Assembly (NCBI GenBank): GCA_016711405.1
Contig: JADJSZ010000005.1
Location: forward strand, 1-64,000
Direction: 5' to 3'
Length of the DNA: 64,000 nucleotides
Origin: Candidatus Hadersleviella danica
Lineage (GTDB): Bacteria; Chloroflexota; Anaerolineae; Promineifilales; Promineifilaceae
Numbering within the stretch: the first letter of the stretch is position 1; each line of letters begins with the position of its first letter. The position numbers were made by a program, and so were the translations under genes. Positions 49,542 to 57,778 of this stretch are shown piece after piece. The notes below the pieces were generated by a model, which worked only from the letters and a program-made list of their open reading frames with translations, made no database searches and had not been told where the DNA came from.

Positions 49542-50156
49542 TTAACGCAGGCGAATGATGAACCAGTAATAGGCCAGCAAGAGCGCCAAAAAGAGGGTGA
49601 GCATCATAAACTCTTGCCAACTGCCTGTGCGAACAAGCCACCGACGGGGCAAAAGGCGAATTGTTTTTCTGTAAAACGGAGCCAAAAAACGTACCCCAGC
49701 GATGGTCACGCCATCGGCCAACAAGTGGGAGGTGTAGCCCACGCCAAAGGCAAAGGCATAGTACCACGGCCAGCCGAACCAATACCCCAAGAGCCACACC
49801 AAACCCGTCAGCCCCAGCAAGGTAATGCCCCAATGGGTGGGGCCACGGTGGGGCAAAAATTGGTGGATGATGTCGAGGATACGCGCCACAAACCATTGCA
49901 CCGCGTCAAAGGCCACCTCGAATAAATTCTTGCGTTGCCAGCGTTGCAGTTCCCGCCACGATTGTTGACGGCCGACGCCAAGTGTCGTTTTAATCGTGGC
50001 GTTGGGGGAATCTATGTCGGGGAGCAGGGCGGCTAAAGTGCCAATTCCACAACTCACGACGAATAATCCCACCCGGTATTGAGGGAACAGCCCCACATCC
50101 ATAAGAGCCACGGCCGTAGCCGCCGCCCCGAAAATTGCATGACTTCGTCCAAGCAT
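49542..50156 (-). CDS. YdjM-like membrane-bound metal-dependent hydrolase
   Basis: This 204-residue membrane protein begins MLGRSHAIFGAAATAVALMD. Metal-ligand pattern of the PF04307 family: H in RSHAIFG, LAALLPDIDSPNATI (D-x-D), FLPHRGPTHWGITLLGLTG (HRGxTH) and GVGYTSHLLADGVTIAGV (H-x-x-x-D). Several hydrophobic segments. The family is named for the LexA-regulated YdjM of E. coli; the catalytic function is unproven. The ATG at 50156 is chosen because homology begins there; the longer ORF start lies within a repeat. It is on the same strand as the HhH protein gene upstream. Confidence 0.85.
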   Translation of the reverse strand: MLGRSHAIFGAAATAVALMDVGLFPQYRVGLFVVSCGIGTLAALLPDIDSPNATIKTTLGVGRQQSWRELQRWQRKNLFEVAFDAVQWFVARILDIIHQFLPHRGPTHWGITLLGLTGLVWLLGYWFGWPWYYAFAFGVGYTSHLLADGVTIAGVRFLAPFYRKTIRLLPRRWLVRTGSWQEFMMLTLFLALLLAYYWFIIRLR

Positions 50157-50159
50157 GGT

Positions 50160-50233
50160 GAAGAGGTAAAAAGTGAGAAGTAAAAAGTGAGAAGTGGGGC
50201 TTGCCCTGCTTTTCACCTTTCACTTCTCACGTT
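50160..50233. repeat. AAAAAGTGAGAAGT / ACTTCTCAC repeat hairpin
   Basis: AAAAAGTGAGAAGTAAAAAG and TGAGAAGTGG pair with CTTTTCACCTTTCACTTCTC and ACGTTTCAC across the 50156-50241 gap. Confidence 0.75.
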
Positions 50234-50240
50234 TCACTAT

Positions 50241-51071
50241 TTAGCCCAGCAAACGCTTCGCATCAGCGACCCATTCGGCAGGGTTAAATTTAGCGGGGTC
50301 AGTGGGGGTGATGAGTTCGCGCAGGTGTTCTTCGCTTTGGGCGGCTAAATCGGCCAAGGAGCGAATCCCCGCCGCGAAGAGTTGTTGCGCTTCGATGGCG
50401 TTGAGGTTGGGCAGTTCCACAATGCGCCCCGTGAGCAGGGCAGGGTTGGTGGCAAACAGCCGCGCTTCCTCAATCCATGTGCCAAAATCAAGAGTTTGCC
50501 ACCCTTGGGGCTTGATGATGTCGTGCAGTTGTGCGGCCGTTTGCGCCGCCAATTGGGCAAAGTTGAGGATGCCCGCCTTGTTGAGCCGCTTTTCGTAGTT
50601 GCCGCCAATTCCGTTGATTATTTTTAGGTCTTGCGGTTGGCCTGTGGTGGTGGGAAGGGCAGCCACGGCCGCCACTGGGGGAGCATCGGCCGAAGCGACG
50701 GCCGCTGGGGCAGGTTCCGCGACCAGTTCGGCTGGCGCGGCGGGGGCTTCGGGGGCAGGAGCGGCTTGTTGTGCTTGGCTCTCTGCCAATGCTTGTTGCA
50801 GAGTTCCAATTTGGCCAGTGGCTTCTTCGAGCTGGCTGTGCAGGGTGCTGATTCGGCCGTTGGCTTCGGCGACTTGGCCTTGCAAGTGGCTCATTTGGGT
50901 GTTAGCCTCGGCCTGTTTTTGCGCGGCCGAGGCTTGCACGGCCGCTAACTCCCCTCGCAATGCTTGTGCTTCGGCGCGGTGAATGCCGCCCCGCGACCAT
51001 GTAAACAGCACCAACATGATTAAGACACCAGTTCCCAACCCCATCAATAAGCTAACCAAATCGAAATTCAT
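50241..51071 (-). CDS. Membrane-anchored coiled-coil protein with helix-hairpin-helix (DUF4332-like) domain
   Basis: This is a 276-residue protein. One N-terminal membrane segment (LVSLLMGLGTGVLIMLVLFT), a coiled coil at about 33-95 (AEAQALRGELAAVQASAAQK, GRISTLHSQLEEATGQIGTL), an Ala/Pro linker, and a C-terminal tandem HhH-like region: DLKIINGIGGNYEKRLNKAG, ILNFAQLAAQTAAQLHDIIK and ELPNLNAIEAQQLFAAGIRS, LADLAAQSEEHLRELI. The I-N-G-I-G hairpin is the DNA-binding HhH signature often annotated as predicted flap-endonuclease-like or DUF4332. Topology suggests a membrane tether that could bind nucleic acid; the function is unknown. Confidence 0.8.
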   Translation of the reverse strand: MNFDLVSLLMGLGTGVLIMLVLFTWSRGGIHRAEAQALRGELAAVQASAAQKQAEANTQMSHLQGQVAEANGRISTLHSQLEEATGQIGTLQQALAESQAQQAAPAPEAPAAPAELVAEPAPAAVASADAPPVAAVAALPTTTGQPQDLKIINGIGGNYEKRLNKAGILNFAQLAAQTAAQLHDIIKPQGWQTLDFGTWIEEARLFATNPALLTGRIVELPNLNAIEAQQLFAAGIRSLADLAAQSEEHLRELITPTDPAKFNPAEWVADAKRLLG

Positions 51072-51236
51072 AGGTTACTCCTTGTCGGTTCAATGTCTGC
51101 CCCACCCATTGCGGGGCAGAAGGTGTAGAATGAGTAGTACCTAAAAAAGCACAGGTCACTCGCCTAGATTATGGCGAATAATGTGGCCTCAGCCAAATAG
51201 AGAAATAGGCGTGGTGCAAGCCATCTTTATAGTTTT

Positions 51237-51299
51237 GGACGAGGGACTGGGGACAAGGGACTGTAGGCCACAAGCGTCCCAAGTCCCTTGTCCCTAGTC
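51237..51299. repeat. GGGACTG / GTCCCTT heptamer hairpin
   Basis: GACGAGGGACTGGGGACAAG and GGACTG pair with AGTCCCTTGTCCCTAGTC. Confidence 0.75.
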
Positions 51300-51371
51300 A
51301 AAACTTGAAAGCTGAGAGCCGTGAACCATGCCGAAAAAACCAAATCCACTCCGAAAATTCTCCCTCCGTTT

Positions 51372-51881
51372 ATGACCCACATCTATAGTTTTGCCCCGCT
51401 CACAACCCCATCGGCCGAGATTTTGATTTTGGGAACGATGCCGGGCGAGGTTTCGTTGGCCAAGAGCGAATACTATGCCCATCCGCGCAATGCGTTTTGG
51501 CCGATTATGGGGCATATTGGTGGTTTTGACCCCGCCTTGCCCTATGCGGAGCGAGTGGAAAAGTTGCTTGTCCAACGGATTGCGGTGTGGGATGTGTTGC
51601 AGGGGTGTGTACGGCCGGGTAGTTTGGATGCGGATATTGAGCGGGAGACGGCCGTGCCCAATGATTTTGCCTCGTTTTGGGTGGCTCATCCCCACTTGCG
51701 GCGGGTCTGTTTTAATGGAGCCACGGCCGAACAGCTTTTCCGCAAACAGGTGTGGGGGATGTTGCCCGATACGGCCGTGGGGGTGGATTATGTTCGTTTG
51801 CCCTCGACCAGCCCTGCCAATGCCAGACTGTCGTTTGCCCAGAAGTTGGCTGTTTGGCAAGCGGCTCTGTCCCTCGCTTGA
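51372..51881 (+). CDS. DNA-deoxyinosine glycosylase (UDG superfamily, HDG type)
   Basis: This is a 169-residue DNA repair glycosylase: MTHIYSFAPLTTPSAEILIL, then GTMPGEVSLAKSEYYAHPRN, AFWPIMGHIGG, IAVWDVLQGCVRPGSLDADI, RRVCFNGATAEQLFRKQVWG and VRLPSTSPANARLSFAQKLA. The GTMPGxxSL motif 1, YYxHPxNxFW and PSTSPAN motif 2 define the family-6 UDG group, which removes hypoxanthine (deaminated adenine) and sometimes mismatched uracil. The ATG at 51372 is chosen by homology; a start 51 bases upstream is in frame. All hallmark residues are present. Confidence 0.92.
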   Translation: MTHIYSFAPLTTPSAEILILGTMPGEVSLAKSEYYAHPRNAFWPIMGHIGGFDPALPYAERVEKLLVQRIAVWDVLQGCVRPGSLDADIERETAVPNDFASFWVAHPHLRRVCFNGATAEQLFRKQVWGMLPDTAVGVDYVRLPSTSPANARLSFAQKLAVWQAALSLA

Positions 51882-51917
51882 CGGGGGATAGGGGCTTGCT
51901 ATACTGCTTTTACTGCA

Positions 51918-52118
51918 CAACTAAGTTAAGGTTTTTAGGAAAAGCCACGAGCGAAAACAATCCCAACCCCCTTTGCTTTATTGTTCTTTTGTCCTTTTGC
52001 GATAAAAATTTATTACAAAAGGGCAAAAGAGGGAAAGAGCAAAGGGTATTTAGTCGAAACAAGGAGCTTTTGTCACAAAATAGCCACTTAACACTCTGGA
52101 ACATTGCTTAACTTATAA
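51918..52118. mobile_element. Palindromic repeat-B element (MITE-like), copy 2
   Basis: It contains an internal hairpin: CTTTGCTTTATTGTTCTTTT and CCTTTTGCGATAAAA against ACAAAAGGGCAAAAGAGGG and GAGCAAAG. The right end is TGCTTAACTTATAACCAATGA, close to the TIR ACTTATAACGAATGA of the element at 9511-9815. The left end (AACTAAGTTAAGG) is degenerate. Confidence 0.55.
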
Positions 52119-52148
52119 CCAATGAATTTGTATCAGGAGAGAAACCTC

Positions 52149-52883
52149 ATGAGCAGACGTAAAATGACCCGTGGCAATTGTGTTTACTGCGGCCGTGAAT
52201 TCGCCCGCAGTGGCATGACCAAACACCTGACCGCCTGCCCTGCCCGGCAAGAATCATGGACGAAGGCCGAAAAAAGCCGCCTCAAAAGCCAACCCCTCTA
52301 CCACCTGCAAATCAAAGATGCTTATCGTGGAGATTACTGGTTACACCTCGAGATGAATGGCTCTGCTACCCTCGACAACCTAGACGACTACTTACGGACT
52401 ATTTGGCTTGAGTGTTGCGGCCACCTCAGTGCCTTCGAGATTGAAGGGTTACGATACACGGATACGCGTGGTGGGGGTTTTAGTTTCGACGAAGATAGAG
52501 AGATGAAAAAAGCCACGGCCGCGCAAGTCTTCCATGTTGGCGACACCTGCGACTACGAATACGACTTCGGCACCACTACCGAACTTAAAATCATCGTCCA
52601 AGGGGTGCGGGAAGGGAAACCCACCACCAAACACCCCATCGCCCTCATGTCTCGCAACATTGCTCCCGAAATGATGTGCGAGGAAAAGGGCTGTGACCAA
52701 CCTGCTACCCGTATTTGTATTTATTGCATGTGCGAAACAGACAATGAAGGTGAATTGTGTAGCAAACACGGCCGTGCCCATGACCGCAAACACGGTGATT
52801 CTTACGGCCCTACAATGGGCATCTACAACTCCCCCCGCACAGGATTTTGCGGCTACGAAGGCCCCGCCAAACCGCCGTATTAG
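52149..52883 (+). CDS. Zinc-finger plus plasmid pRiA4b ORF-3-like domain protein
   Basis: The 244-residue product starts MSRRKMTRGNCVYCGREFAR, SGMTKHLTACPARQ, a CxxC...H...C zinc-finger at residues 11-31. The middle has the pRiA4b ORF-3 (IS1096 TnpR-like) fold: YHLQIKDAYRGDYWLHLEMN, GSATLDNLDDYLRTIWLECC, FHVGDTCDYEYDFGTTTELK. The C-terminal part holds a second Cys/His cluster (MCEEKGCDQPATRICIYCMC, GELCSKHGRAHDRKHG). AGGAGA precedes the ATG at 52149. Members of this fold occur near transposons and plasmids but most are chromosomal proteins of unknown function. It lies directly downstream of a MITE-like element. Confidence 0.8.
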   Translation: MSRRKMTRGNCVYCGREFARSGMTKHLTACPARQESWTKAEKSRLKSQPLYHLQIKDAYRGDYWLHLEMNGSATLDNLDDYLRTIWLECCGHLSAFEIEGLRYTDTRGGGFSFDEDREMKKATAAQVFHVGDTCDYEYDFGTTTELKIIVQGVREGKPTTKHPIALMSRNIAPEMMCEEKGCDQPATRICIYCMCETDNEGELCSKHGRAHDRKHGDSYGPTMGIYNSPRTGFCGYEGPAKPPY

Positions 52884-52886
52884 GGG

Positions 52887-52938
52887 GTATTGGGCATTCA
52901 CAATCCGCAATCTCCAATCCGCATTCCCCAATCCCCCC
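52887..52938. repeat. CAATCCG / CATTCCC heptamer repeat
   Basis: ATTCACAATCCGCAATCTCC and AATCCGCATTCCCCAATCCC lie directly before the oxidoreductase ATG. Confidence 0.65.
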
Positions 52939-55892
52939 ATGCTCCCCACCCACACCCTCCACGAATTTTTCCACCAGCTTGGCCAGCGCGTGCAAGGCGA
53001 GATACGCACCGACACGTACAGCAAACTGCTCTACAGCACCGATGCCAGCATCTACAAGGTCATGCCCTATGGCGTGTTGCTCCCGCGCACGGCCGCTGAC
53101 CTGCAATCTGCCGTCGAACTCGCCCACCAACACCGCGTGCCGCTGTTGCCCCGCACCAGCGGGAGCAGTTTGGCGGGGCAAGCCACCAACGAAGCCGTTG
53201 TACTAGACCTGACCCGCCACATGAACCAAGTGGTGGAACTGAACGTGGAAGAAAAATGGGTGCGCGTCCAGCCGGGCATTGTGTTGGATGAGTTGAACGC
53301 TTATCTACGACCGCACAATCTCCAATTTGGCCCCGACCCCGCCAGTAGCAACCGGGCGGCGATGGGCGGCATCGTCTCCAACAACTCCACAGGGAGCCAC
53401 TCCATTCTGTATGGCATGACCACCGACCATGTGCTGGGCATGAATGTTATTTTGAGCGATGGCACAACGGCCGAGTTCAAGGGACTCACGGCCGTGCAAC
53501 TCGCCCAACACCAGCAAAAAGCGGGGCTAGAAGGACAACTTTACCGCCAGATTAATAGCCTTGTGTGGGATCCCACCCACCAAGCGACCATCCAAAAGGG
53601 AACCCCGCGCCATTGGCGGCGGTGCGGCGGCTACAACTTAGATAGGATGTTGCCCGAAGGGGTGGGCGGGGTTAGCTTTAATTGGCCGCAAGATGGGCTG
53701 TTTAACTTGGCCAAATTGGTTAGTGGGGGGGAAGGCACATTGGCCGTGATGAGCGATATCACCCTGAATTTGGTGCCGTTGCCTGCCCATACGGGGGTAG
53801 CCATCGTTCACTTTAACGCACTTTTTGAAGCACTCGAATCGGTTCCGACGATGTTGGAGGCGGGGCCAGCGGCCATTGAACTGCTGGACAATTTAGGGCT
53901 GACGATGTGCCGCGATGTGCCCGAGTATGCCCGCTTGTTGGAGACATTCTTAGAAGGCCAGCCCAACTGCATTCTCATCACCGAATTTTATGGGGAGAGC
54001 GACGCCGAGGTGTTGGCCAAAATAGAGCGGTTTAAGGCGCATGTGGCCGCCCATGTGGGCAAGGCCACGGCCGTTGTACCCGCCCTCCACCCCCAATTGC
54101 AAAACAATGTTTGGAAAGTGCGCAAGGTGGGGTTGGGGCTGATGATGAGCGTGCGGAGCGACTTTAAGCCGATTCCGTTCATCGAAGATGCGGCCGTGCC
54201 TGTCCAATATCTGGCCGAATACGTCACCCGCATTGAGCGGTTTTGCAACGATTTGGGGACGGAAGTGGCCTATTACGCCCACGCCAGCGCAGGGTGCATC
54301 CACATTCGGCCGCTCATCAACACCAAAATAGCGGCCGATGTGGCCAAATTGCCCCAAATTGCCCAATTTTCGGTGGAGTTGCTGGGGCAATACGGCGGCT
54401 CGCTCTCCAGCGAACATGGGGATGGCAAGGCGCGGAGTTGGCTCAACGAGAAATTCTTTGGGGCGGAGTTGTACGGGCTGTACAAAGAGGTCAAGCGGGC
54501 GTTCGACCCGCACAATTTGCTGAACCCCGGCAACATTGTCGATGCGCCGCCCATGACTGAAAATTTGCGCTACGGGGCAAACTATCAAACCATTCCCATC
54601 CAAACAGTGCTGGATTTTAGCCACGATGGCGGCTTTGATAGAGCCATTGAGATGTGCAACGGGGCAGGAGTGTGCCGCAAGCGCACGATTGACACGATGT
54701 GCCCCAGCTTTATGGCCACCGAAAATGAACGAGACAGCACCCGCGGCCGAGCGAACATGCTCCGTGCCGCTCTTTCGGGCGAGTTGCCGTTTAGTGACTT
54801 CACCAGCCCTGCGATGTACGAGGCGATGGATTTGTGTGTCAGTTGCAAGGCGTGTAAGGCGGAGTGCCCCTCGGCCGTGGACATGGCCAAAATCAAGACG
54901 GAATGGCTCCACCATTACCATGCCGCAAACGGGACACCTCTGCGGAGCAAGTTGTTTGCTCATATCGAGAGCTTGAGCAAGCTGGCCAGCGGGCCGTTGG
55001 CTCCACTGGTCAATTGGGGCGGCCGTTTGGGATGGGTTCAGCAAGGGGTTGGCGCGTTGGGTGGGGATTGGCGGCCGTCGGCCGTTGCCGCAGTTCGCCC
55101 GCCAACCGTTTACGCGCTGGTTTGCCCGCCATGCACGGCCGCGCAAAACACTCACGGCCGACATTCGGCCGACAGTTGTCCTCTTCAACGACACGTTTAA
55201 CACCTATAACCAGCCCCAAGTGGCTATAGCCGCGACCGAACTGCTGGAGATGGCAGGGTTCAATGTGCTGTTGCGGGTGTGACCGACACGGGACGGCCGG
55301 CACTCTCCAAGGGTCTTTTGGAGCTGGCCAAGCGCAAGGCGGAGGCGGTGGTGAATGCCCTTGCCCCGCTGGCCGAGGCGGGTTTGCCCATTGTCTTCTT
55401 AGAACCGAGCGAGTTTTCGGCCGTGACCGACGACTACCTCGCCCTGCTCCCCCACGAAGCCCGCCTGCGCGGCCTCATCGCCCATTGCCACAGCTTTGAG
55501 CAGTTCATGGTGCGCCTCGCCGAACGAGGAGAGTTGCGCTTGCAGTTTAATGACCAGCCGCGCCACATCTTGCTCCACGGCCATTGCCATCAAAAAGCAC
55601 TACTTGGCACGGGGCCGAGCCACAAGTTGTTGGCGTTGTTGCCCAACACCACCGTAACCGAGGTGGATTCGGGTTGTTGTGGGATGGCTGGCTCTTTTGG
55701 GTACGAGACGGAACATTATGAGATGTCGCAGAAGATGGGGAGCGGCGCTTGTTCCCGGCCGTGCGCGGGGCGACGGCCGCAACGTTGGTGGTGGCGGCGG
55801 GGGTGAGTTGCCGCGAACAAATCGCCCACGGCACGCCGCGCACGGCGTTGCACCCAGCAGAGGTGTTGCGAGCGGCCGTGGTATCTTCCTAA
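52939..55892 (+). CDS. GlcD-type FAD-binding oxidoreductase fused to FeS (GlcF-like) domain, three frameshifts
   Basis: This would oxidise a 2-hydroxyacid such as D-lactate or glycolate. FAD (PCMH) domain: YGVLLPRTAADLQSAVELAH, VPLLPRTSGSSLAGQATNEA, LQFGPDPASSNRAAMGGIVS. C-terminal FAD-linked domain: HASAGCIHIRPLINTKIAAD, LSSEHGDGKARSWLNEKFFG, FDPHNLLNPGNIVD. Then FeS clusters: CNGAGVCRKRTIDTMCPSFM and DLCVSCKACKAECPSAVDMA. The CCG-type domain is spread over three further frames: LPQFARQPFTRWFARHARPR, TVVLFNDTFNTYNQPQVAIA; VTDTGRPALSKGLLELAKRK, HCHQKALLGTGPSHKLLALL, EVDSGCCGMAGSFGYETEHY; GERRLFPAVRGATAATLVVA to TAA 55890. Breaks near 55060, 55272 and 55740 are all single G changes. About 985 residues when repaired. 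Confidence 0.92.
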
Positions 55893-55947
55893 GCGATTAG
55901 AAAAGTGTCCACAGCGCTGAATTTTTGAGAAGTGACGATAGAGAAAG

Positions 55948-55985
55948 AAACGGCCGTGTTCTGGGGCAGAACACGGCCGTTTTGC
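55948..55985. terminator. Terminator with CGGCCG stem after the oxidoreductase
   Basis: AAACGGCCGTGTTCT-GGGGC[A]-AGAACACGGCCGTTT is an almost perfect 15-bp stem followed by TTTGCTTT. Confidence 0.85.
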
Positions 55986-56078
55986 TTTACAATGCCCCCC
56001 GCCCTTTCCCCATCACAAGCCTTCACAAAGAGAGCAACACAGATACCTGCTTAAAACAAGCTCTTTCCTCAAAAAAAC

Positions 56079-56395
56079 ATGCTGATGTTTCTTTGTGAGA
56101 AGACGATGTTTGTAACAAACAAGCTGATGTTTTTTTGTGAGAAGACGATGTTAGTGCAACAAACAAGCTGATGTTTCTTTGTGAGAAGACGATGTTTGTA
56201 ACAAACAAGCTGATGTTTCTTTGTGAGAAGACGATGTTAGTAACAAACAAGCTGATGTTTCTTTGTGAGAAGACGATGTTAGTAACAAACAAGACGATGT
56301 TTCTTTGAGAGAAGACGATGTTTGTAACAAACAAGACGATGTTTCTTTGTGAGAAGACGATGCAAACAAGAAACAAGACGATGTTTGTTCGAGAG
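56079..56395. repeat. Tandem array of about fifteen 21-bp units in alternating pairs (42-bp super-period)
   Basis: Two related 21-mers alternate, one beginning AAGCTGATGTTTCTTTGTGA, the other AAGACGATGTTTGTAACAAA. The right third keeps only AAGACGATG starts. One unit carries a two-base insertion. The minus strand is open across it (14-residue repeat containing NIVLFVTNIVFSQR), but this follows from the multiple-of-three period and is not evidence for a gene. Confidence 0.9.
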
Positions 56396-56557
56396 AAGAC
56401 GACCTTTTTTCTAGTTGGGCAACAAAACAAAGGAGAAAACAGTCTCCACCCAAGATTCATCTGCTTAAATACAGCCGCCCACTTGCCCCAATAACCCATC
56501 TGTAGGAAACTGGCTTGATTAACCCTTTTGTTCTGTTCACCGCTCCGAGACACACTT

Positions 56558-57250
56558 ATGCACACAGACAACTCTTTTCAACGCTTGACGGGTATTTTGG
56601 CCATTGTGGCGGGCATCTTTGCCCTCCTCAGCTTGGTCATTGGTTTGGCGGGGGTCAATTACGATTTCGAGGTTTTTTCAGATACGTCGTCGCTGATTGC
56701 TTCGGGAACGGCCGCGGCCGTGTTTATTCGCTGGAGCTATTGGCTCAACATGTTTGGCAACTACCTCCTGCTCATCCCGTTGGCATTGCTTCTGCACCAA
56801 TGGCTCAAAAACGTGCAAGCCTCTTACGCCCTGTTGTTTACGGCCAGCGGCTTGCTGTATCTCGCCTTAGGCGCGACTGGTTCGGCCATTTTAGCGACGG
56901 CATGGTCATTTCTTATTGAACAGTACGCCACGGCCACGGCCGCCAACCAACCCTTTCTCGTCATTCAATTTCAAGTCGTCAACGCCATCGCCGAAGCAGG
57001 TTTGCACGGTGTTATTCAGAATTTTGCGGGCGCAGTTTGGTTTTTGGGGATTGGCTCCTTGCTCCGCACCAAACAAACTGGCTTGGGGATTGGCGCAATG
57101 GTCGTTGGCCTCTTCCTCACCCTCAATACCCTCGGCAACATGTTTAACATCGAGGCGTTGAGTCTTCTAGGGTTGACGGCCACTATTCTGTTGGCGCCGT
57201 TGTGGTCTATTTGGATCGGCATTGTACTCATGCAACTCAAGGCCAAATAA
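56558..57250 (+). CDS. Six-helix membrane protein, DUF4386-like
   Basis: This is a 230-residue integral membrane protein. MHTDNSFQRLTGILAIVAGI starts the first segment. Others are RWSYWLNMFGNYLLLIPLAL, YALLFTASGLLYLALGATGS, NFAGAVWFLGIGSLLRTKQT, GLGIGAMVVGLFLTLNTLGN and LGLTATILLAPLWSIWIGIV. The layout resembles DUF4386 membrane proteins, but the assignment is weak. It may share a transcript with the DUF4287 gene 44 bases downstream. The 21-bp array occupies its upstream region. Confidence 0.7.
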   Translation: MHTDNSFQRLTGILAIVAGIFALLSLVIGLAGVNYDFEVFSDTSSLIASGTAAAVFIRWSYWLNMFGNYLLLIPLALLLHQWLKNVQASYALLFTASGLLYLALGATGSAILATAWSFLIEQYATATAANQPFLVIQFQVVNAIAEAGLHGVIQNFAGAVWFLGIGSLLRTKQTGLGIGAMVVGLFLTLNTLGNMFNIEALSLLGLTATILLAPLWSIWIGIVLMQLKAK

Positions 57251-57294
57251 AAAAAGATGAGGAGCTAAATCTATCAAAAAGGAGATTGATAACG

Positions 57295-57513
57295 ATGACT
57301 GAAAATGAAAAGGTAAAAGGGCCTGCCTCTTACTTCCCATCTATCGAGAAGACGTATGGGCATCCCATCGCTCATTGGCTCGGTTTGCTAGAGGGGCTGG
57401 GGGAACGCAAGCACATGGAAATGGTGACTTGGCTAAAGAGTGAGCACAAGATGGGGCATGGCCATGCCAATGCGCTGGTGGCGTATCATCTCGGCCGTGC
57501 CAAAGCGTCTTAA
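57295..57513 (+). CDS. DUF4287 domain protein
   Basis: This is a 72-residue protein: MTENEKVKGPASYFPSIEKT, then YGHPIAHWLGLLEGLGERKH, then MEMVTWLKSEHKMGHGHANA. S-Y-F-P-S-I-E-K-T-Y-G and H-K/G-M-G-H-G-H-A-N-A-L-V are the DUF4287 hallmarks. The function is unknown; related domains are fused to DUF5655 or to SRPBCC proteins. AAGGAGA lies about nine bases before the ATG. Confidence 0.92.
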   Translation: MTENEKVKGPASYFPSIEKTYGHPIAHWLGLLEGLGERKHMEMVTWLKSEHKMGHGHANALVAYHLGRAKAS

Positions 57514-57550
57514 GAATGAGGATTTTATAACCTATGGATTTGCTCAGGAT

Positions 57551-57644
57551 GTCATTCCGAACGAAGTGAGGAATCCCTAATACGCCCCTCTGGATTCGTA
57601 TTGGATTAAGCCCTCGGGATTCTTCGCTCCGCTCACAGAATGAC
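57551..57644. repeat. GTCATTCCGAACG-type palindromic element, diverged copy
   Basis: The left arm starts GTCATTCCGAACGAAGTGAG (57551-57577). The right arm ends GCTCACAGAATGAC (57616-57644), with several mismatches. The same family as the perfect copy at 62059-62150. Confidence 0.8.
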
Positions 57645-57704
57645 ACATTAAAGATGTAGGTTAATTAATCCTCATTCCTTAGGCGGTTCAGGACTTTCTG
57701 CCTA

Positions 57705-57743
57705 AAAAACGGCCGTGTTCCCTCCCCAACACGGCCGTTCTCA
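57705..57743. terminator. CGGCCG-stem hairpin before the esterase gene
   Basis: AACGGCCGTGTT / AACACGGCCGTT form a perfect 12-bp stem with an eight-base loop, flanked by A-run and T-rich sequence. It probably ends DUF4287 transcription. Confidence 0.7.
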
Positions 57744-57778
57744 TTTGCCAATTAAGCCATCCACCACCACCAACCACC

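Noticed and set aside
53950..55203. 417-codon ORF antisense to the FAD/FeS oxidoreductase
   Set aside because: Shadow of the conserved gene; composition is unusual and it has no motifs.
56079..56395. Possible CRISPR array
   Set aside because: Adjacent units have no unique spacers; the sequence is a plain tandem repeat and no cas gene is present.
56023..56571. Minus-strand ORF of 182 codons with 14-residue repeats
   Set aside because: The frame stays open only because the 21-bp repeat has a period divisible by three. There is no ribosome-binding site, and the ends fall in ordinary spacer.
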